A stretch of 64,000 bases of DNA, taken from NCBI GenBank assembly GCA_025558095.1, contig JAIVFI010000005.1, forward strand, positions 868,001 through 932,000, written 5' to 3'. The DNA is from Hyaloraphidium curvatum (Eukaryota; Monoblepharomycota; Hyaloraphidiomycetes; Hyaloraphidiales; Hyaloraphidiaceae). The notes under the pieces were generated by a model that saw only the letters and a list, made by a program, of their open reading frames with translations, was not told where the DNA came from and did no database searches. Below are positions 60,644 through 64,000 of this stretch, piece after piece. Numbering within the stretch: the first letter of the stretch is position 1; each line of letters opens with the position of its first letter. Position numbers and translations under genes: made by a program.

Positions 60644-61206
60644 GACGTCGTCATCTGTACATTCGCCGTTTTCCTGCAGTCGGTTCCAAGAGATCCAATC
60701 CTACTCCGTGACTTCCACTCGTCCGCCGAGCTGGTCTCCATGAACGATGTCCACCCCGTCCACGTCCGGCCACGGTGGAACGGGTGCCCGGCTCAGCAGA
60801 ACGAACCGCGTATCGAGACCGGGACGTGGAATCGACAATGCTTGCTGGGAATATGCTCCAACGGATTGGATCACTGCGCCTCAGCTATTCCTAACTAGGT
60901 GGATCATCGCATGGATAAAATTGCGTCCAACAGTGCGTGAGAACCTTTCGCGGAATACATTGCTCGCTCGAAAGTAGACAGATGGCGGTCGGTCCGCTCG
61001 CCTCGGGGAGTCGAGAGCCTCCGTTGCGGACCGCGCGCACCGACCGTTCGACGTGCCACACGGGCTCTATCCACAAGCGATTGGCGCCACCGGCGCAGCT
61101 GTACATCCCCCGAAGAATGGCAAAGCAATGGCAAGCGCCTTCCCGGCGCATCAAGATCCCTCCGTTCCCTTCCCGCACCCCAAGACCTCCCCGTTCCCGG
61201 GCGCGA
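60644..61206. other. Convergent intergenic region with the second 63-bp repeat
   Basis: It lies between two convergent F-box-like genes. It contains the second repeat copy at 60822-60884. AT-rich around 60880-60970. No gene recognised. Confidence 0.45.
60822..60884 (+). repeat. 63-bp direct repeat, copy 2
   Basis: It differs from 58963-59025 by three transitions in 63 bp. It lies 3' of the F-box gene, in the convergent region, and has the same orientation as copy 1. Flanking bases of the two copies do not obviously match. Confidence 0.9.
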
Positions 61207-63381
61207 TTAAGACCTCCGCTCGACGACGATCCAACCCCCCTCGACCGCGTACCCGCGGAAGCCCTTGAGCGGCGCGCCGTCGGCCGGGAGCACCGCGTGC
61301 GCGTGCGGGTGCCCGTGCGCGTGCGCATGGTGCCCGACGCCGTGCGCGTGCAGATGCGGGTGCGGCGCCGACCCCCTCCTCCCCCCCGTCCCGTGCGCAT
61401 GCGGGGCCTCCCCGAACCCCTCCTGCCTTAGCATCCGCCACACGCCCTCCCCGGTCCTGAGCTCCGCCCTTTCCAGCCGCGCACACAGGGAGACCAGCAG
61501 CCCCACGAACTCGGGCACGCGCAGCGGGACCAGGCCGCCCATGTCGAGCCTGAGCCGGCGGAGGGAGGGGGAGCGCGTTTGGAGGAGGGAGAGCAGCGCG
61601 GCGAACTGGTGTGCGTGTGTGAGTCAGCGCGGTGTGCGGCGCGGCGGCGGAGGGGGAACGAACCTCGGTCTCGTCCCCGTAGCTCCACGCGCTCGCCGTG
61701 TGCATCCCCTCCCCCTCTTCCGCCGCCTCGTCCTCGCCGATCTCGCTCCGCCGGCGGCGCCAACCCCTCCTCCGCATCTCCACGTCGCGCTCGCCGTCCC
61801 CTTTGGGATCCTCCGCTCCGAGCCGGACGGAGAAAGACTCCAGGCGGTCGCCAAAGGCCGCCAGCACGACGCCGAGGTTCGCAGTGCTCCACCACGTGCC
61901 CATCTCGGCCATCTCGACCGCGAGCTCGCGGGTGCCGCCCTGCGCCAGCCTCGCGCAGGCGGAGTGCAGCAGCTCCCGCCGGTACGCCGCCGGATCGCCC
62001 TGCGCGGCGCGCGGGTCGGAGGCGAGCCACCGCTGCCGCGGGCTGCCGGGGAGGCGCAGGCACGCGAGCAGCCTCCTCCCCGCGGTGCGCGCCGCGCTCC
62101 GTCTCGCCAACGCGTCCATCTCCGCGTCGTCCGCCGTCGGATCCGCCACAAAGTCTTCCGGGGGAGGGACGTCCACCGCCGCGCGCCCGTCGCCGAGGAG
62201 CAAGCGGCGCGCGGGGGGCAGCGAGAGCAGCATGCCGCCCATCCACGGGCTCCTGACCCCCCGCGCGTCGATCTCGTCGCACCCGCTCGCGCCCCGCAGC
62301 GCGCCGATGTCCGAGGCGCGGTACGCCGGTGCGTAGGGGAGAAGGAGGCGGCCGACGGGGCCGGCGAGGCGGATCAGGGGCGCGAGGAGTGACCACATCG
62401 CCGCCGGGCCGGGGAAGGTGCCCGGGAGCATGGGGGCGGAGAGGTCGAGGGTGCCGATCCGCGGCCCAGGCTTGGTCTGTGCGCGGGGGCGGGCGGTAGG
62501 GGGGCGGGAAGGGGGGTCCGCGTGGGGTGCGGGCACCCGGCGAGGGAAGATGGGGGCGGGAGGGGGCAGCGCGGGGACGGGGCGGGGGTTGCGGTGCAGG
62601 AACAGGAGGAAAGCGTGGCAGTGTTCCGCGGTGGGGAGGCGCACGTGGGAGTAGAGGTGGGGCTGGGAGGCGAGGGGGCGTCAGCACTCGATACGGCGGT
62701 GATCAGCGGTGATCAGCGGTGGCGGGGGCACTCCCGTGCCGAGAGCACCCCTGTCACCGCGATCCCAGCACGGCAACGCACCTTTGCGTACGACCACCAC
62801 ACCCTGCCGACCCTGCCTGCAGCCAGCACGTCCCTCGGCCTCCTCAGCCTGCGCACGATCTTCTCGACCAGCTCGGGCGGCAGGTAGCCCTTCTTGTAGT
62901 TCGGCGGTGGGCAGGCGGGTGCGTGTGCGACGAGGGCGCCGACCACCGCGCGGCCGTACTGCTTGGGCAGGCCGGGCAGGCCGGGCGGCAGCACCTCGAT
63001 GGCGTCGTCGGCGGGCGCGGCGGGCGGGGCGGGCAGGGCGACCTCGAATGCCTGGCGCTTGGGGGCGCCGACGGATGGACCGGGGCGGGCGGGGGCATCG
63101 CGCAGGCGCAGAAGGAGGTCGGCGTCGTCGGCGTCCGAGGTGCAGTCGTCCTCATCGGGGTCGGCGAGCGGCGAGCCGGGCGGCGGCGGGGCGACGGCGA
63201 CGGCCGCCCGCGGCCCCCACTTGTCCGCCTGGGCGTGGTGCGCGTGCTTAGAGTGGTCGTCGTGGTCGTCGTGCAGGGCGAGCAGCAGCTCCTTGAAGTT
63301 GGGCAGGTGCGGCAGCGTCGACTTGCGGCGGGCGGGCACCGCGGCGTCGCGGGCCTCGGCGGGGAGAGATATGGCCGTCAT
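61207..63381 (-). CDS. F-box-like protein with histidine-rich ends (second copy)
   Basis: ATG 63381 starts MTAISLPAEARDAAVPARRK. An early His/Asp cluster (HDDHDDHSKHAHHAQADK) precedes an F-box-like segment YLPPELVEKIVRRLRRPRDV then LAAGRVGRVWWSYAK. After an intron near 62640-62800 come MWSLLAPLIRLAGPVGRLLL, DALARRSAARTAGRRLLACL, STANLGVVLAAFGDRLESFS and a final exon MGGLVPLRVPEFVGLLVSLC. The C-terminus carries a long run of His with Ala/Gly/Pro (HAHGVGHHAHAHGHPHAHAV) and ends WIVVERRS at TAA 61207-61209. His-rich tracts bind zinc or nickel in vitro. This suggests metal binding, but no direct evidence is present. Introns of about 100-160 nt appear, longer than typical here. Confidence 0.7.
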
Positions 63382-64000
63382 GATCGGGAAATCGACCTCA
63401 CCGGCGGTGCGGAGGCGCCGGCGACGGCACCCGGCCTCGTGGCAAAGAGGTCCCTTCGGCCGGCTGCCCTTCTCGCGGCGGCCGAAATCCGCTGCTGCCC
63501 TCTCGCAAGGCCTTGCGGCGGGGCCCGAATCGACCGCGGGCGGCGTCCCAAGGCGCAGGGCCCGGAATCAGGAGGGGGGCCGGGGGTCGGGAGGAGCAGG
63601 AGTTGGGGCGTGACGGCGGCGGGGGCTGGGGCCGACGGGCCGCTTGAAGAGAGCACCCGGAGTCTCCCACGCCGCAAGCCACCCCGCCGAGACTGCACGG
63701 CCCTGCACATCCTCCGCCGCGGATCAGAACGCTTGCATATATTCCCTACCAGTCCCCGGGCGCCGATCCGCGCCGTTCACCACCCCCACCGCACCACGCC
63801 CGTTCTGCTGCCCGCCACCGATAGCAAGCTTCGCAAGGGCACCCGCGCACATCGCGTGCTCGGCTTACCTCCCCACCGCACAAAAGGGCGGATCATCTTG
63901 CCAAGGGACTATTCTGGGTGGGAGCGGGCGATTTCATGCATTGCCCTGTTGGGTTGGGATGCGTCTCCGGCGGCGGGTGGGCACGGCGGCAACCGCGGTC
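63382..64000. other. Window end, no gene recognised
   Basis: It includes the 5' flank of the second F-box gene and runs to the window edge. No coding frame with a domain was found. Confidence 0.4.

Noticed and set aside
1-64000. tRNA, rRNA or CRISPR elements
   Set aside because: Scanning by eye for T-loop/anticodon-arm patterns, rRNA cores and regular repeats found nothing convincing. A tRNA scan would be decisive.

Overview
This 64 kb window is nuclear DNA from a GC-rich fungus. The evidence is genes split by short GT-AG introns (about 53-100 nt), a complete Zn2Cys6 transcription factor (a mainly fungal class) at 52.8-55.1 kb, fungal housekeeping genes (Prp39, cystinosin, acyl-CoA-binding protein) and no operon structure. 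An ionotropic-glutamate-receptor-like channel and a membrane-anchored PstS-like receptor are unusual in yeasts and moulds. With the very high GC they suggest an early-diverging zoosporic or chytrid-like lineage. That placement is inference.

Layout. 0-4 kb: partial ankyrin-repeat gene and splicing factor Prp39. 4.5-7.7 kb: DUF3237 protein, MDR reductase and SDR dehydrogenase. 8-10.2 kb: RDD-family membrane protein and cystinosin (lysosomal cystine exporter). 10.7-19.3 kb: a small Cys-rich secreted protein (family member A), an uncertain helical gene, a TKL-type protein kinase, an orphan secreted protein, a thioesterase-like gene, an Fe/Mn superoxide dismutase and, beside it, a Cu/Zn-SOD-fold gene that has lost most metal ligands. 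19.5-24.5 kb: Nudix CoA-pyrophosphatase-like enzyme, CobW/COG0523 metallochaperone GTPase, enoyl-CoA hydratase and secreted family member B. 25.6-29 kb: multipass membrane protein, secreted family member C, NmrA-like reductase. 29-31 kb: gene-poor. 31-37.4 kb: acyltransferase, Golgi-type lumenal protein, and an intronless fusion of a ColD-type sugar 3-dehydrase with a GDP-fucose/colitose-synthase-type epimerase-reductase. 38-42.9 kb: glutamate-receptor-like channel divergent from the PstS-like receptor. 44.4-50.5 kb: secreted family members D and E around a flavin monooxygenase, acyl-CoA-binding protein and a Met/Gly-rich protein. 51.6-58.8 kb: decayed propeller-like gene, Zn2Cys6 regulator, amidase and zinc-type dehydrogenase. 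59.4-63.4 kb: two F-box-like genes.

Three threads stand out. First, one polypeptide carries both halves of a bacterial-type 3,6-dideoxyhexose (colitose) pathway, next to a putative Golgi membrane protein. Second, a five-member family of small secreted proteins, all on the minus strand, shares a motif of the form RSCxECxxxxFCEFxxP. An intron splits that motif at the same codon in the intact copies, and the five copies run from intact to broken. Third, two extracellular sensors with periplasmic-binding-protein folds share a promoter of about 130 bp. Most introns read here begin GTGGG rather than GTAAG. Several genes carry single-base frameshifts, which could be real decay or assembly error.

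Exon boundaries were read by eye. Where a junction could not be resolved, the gene span is given and the entry says so.
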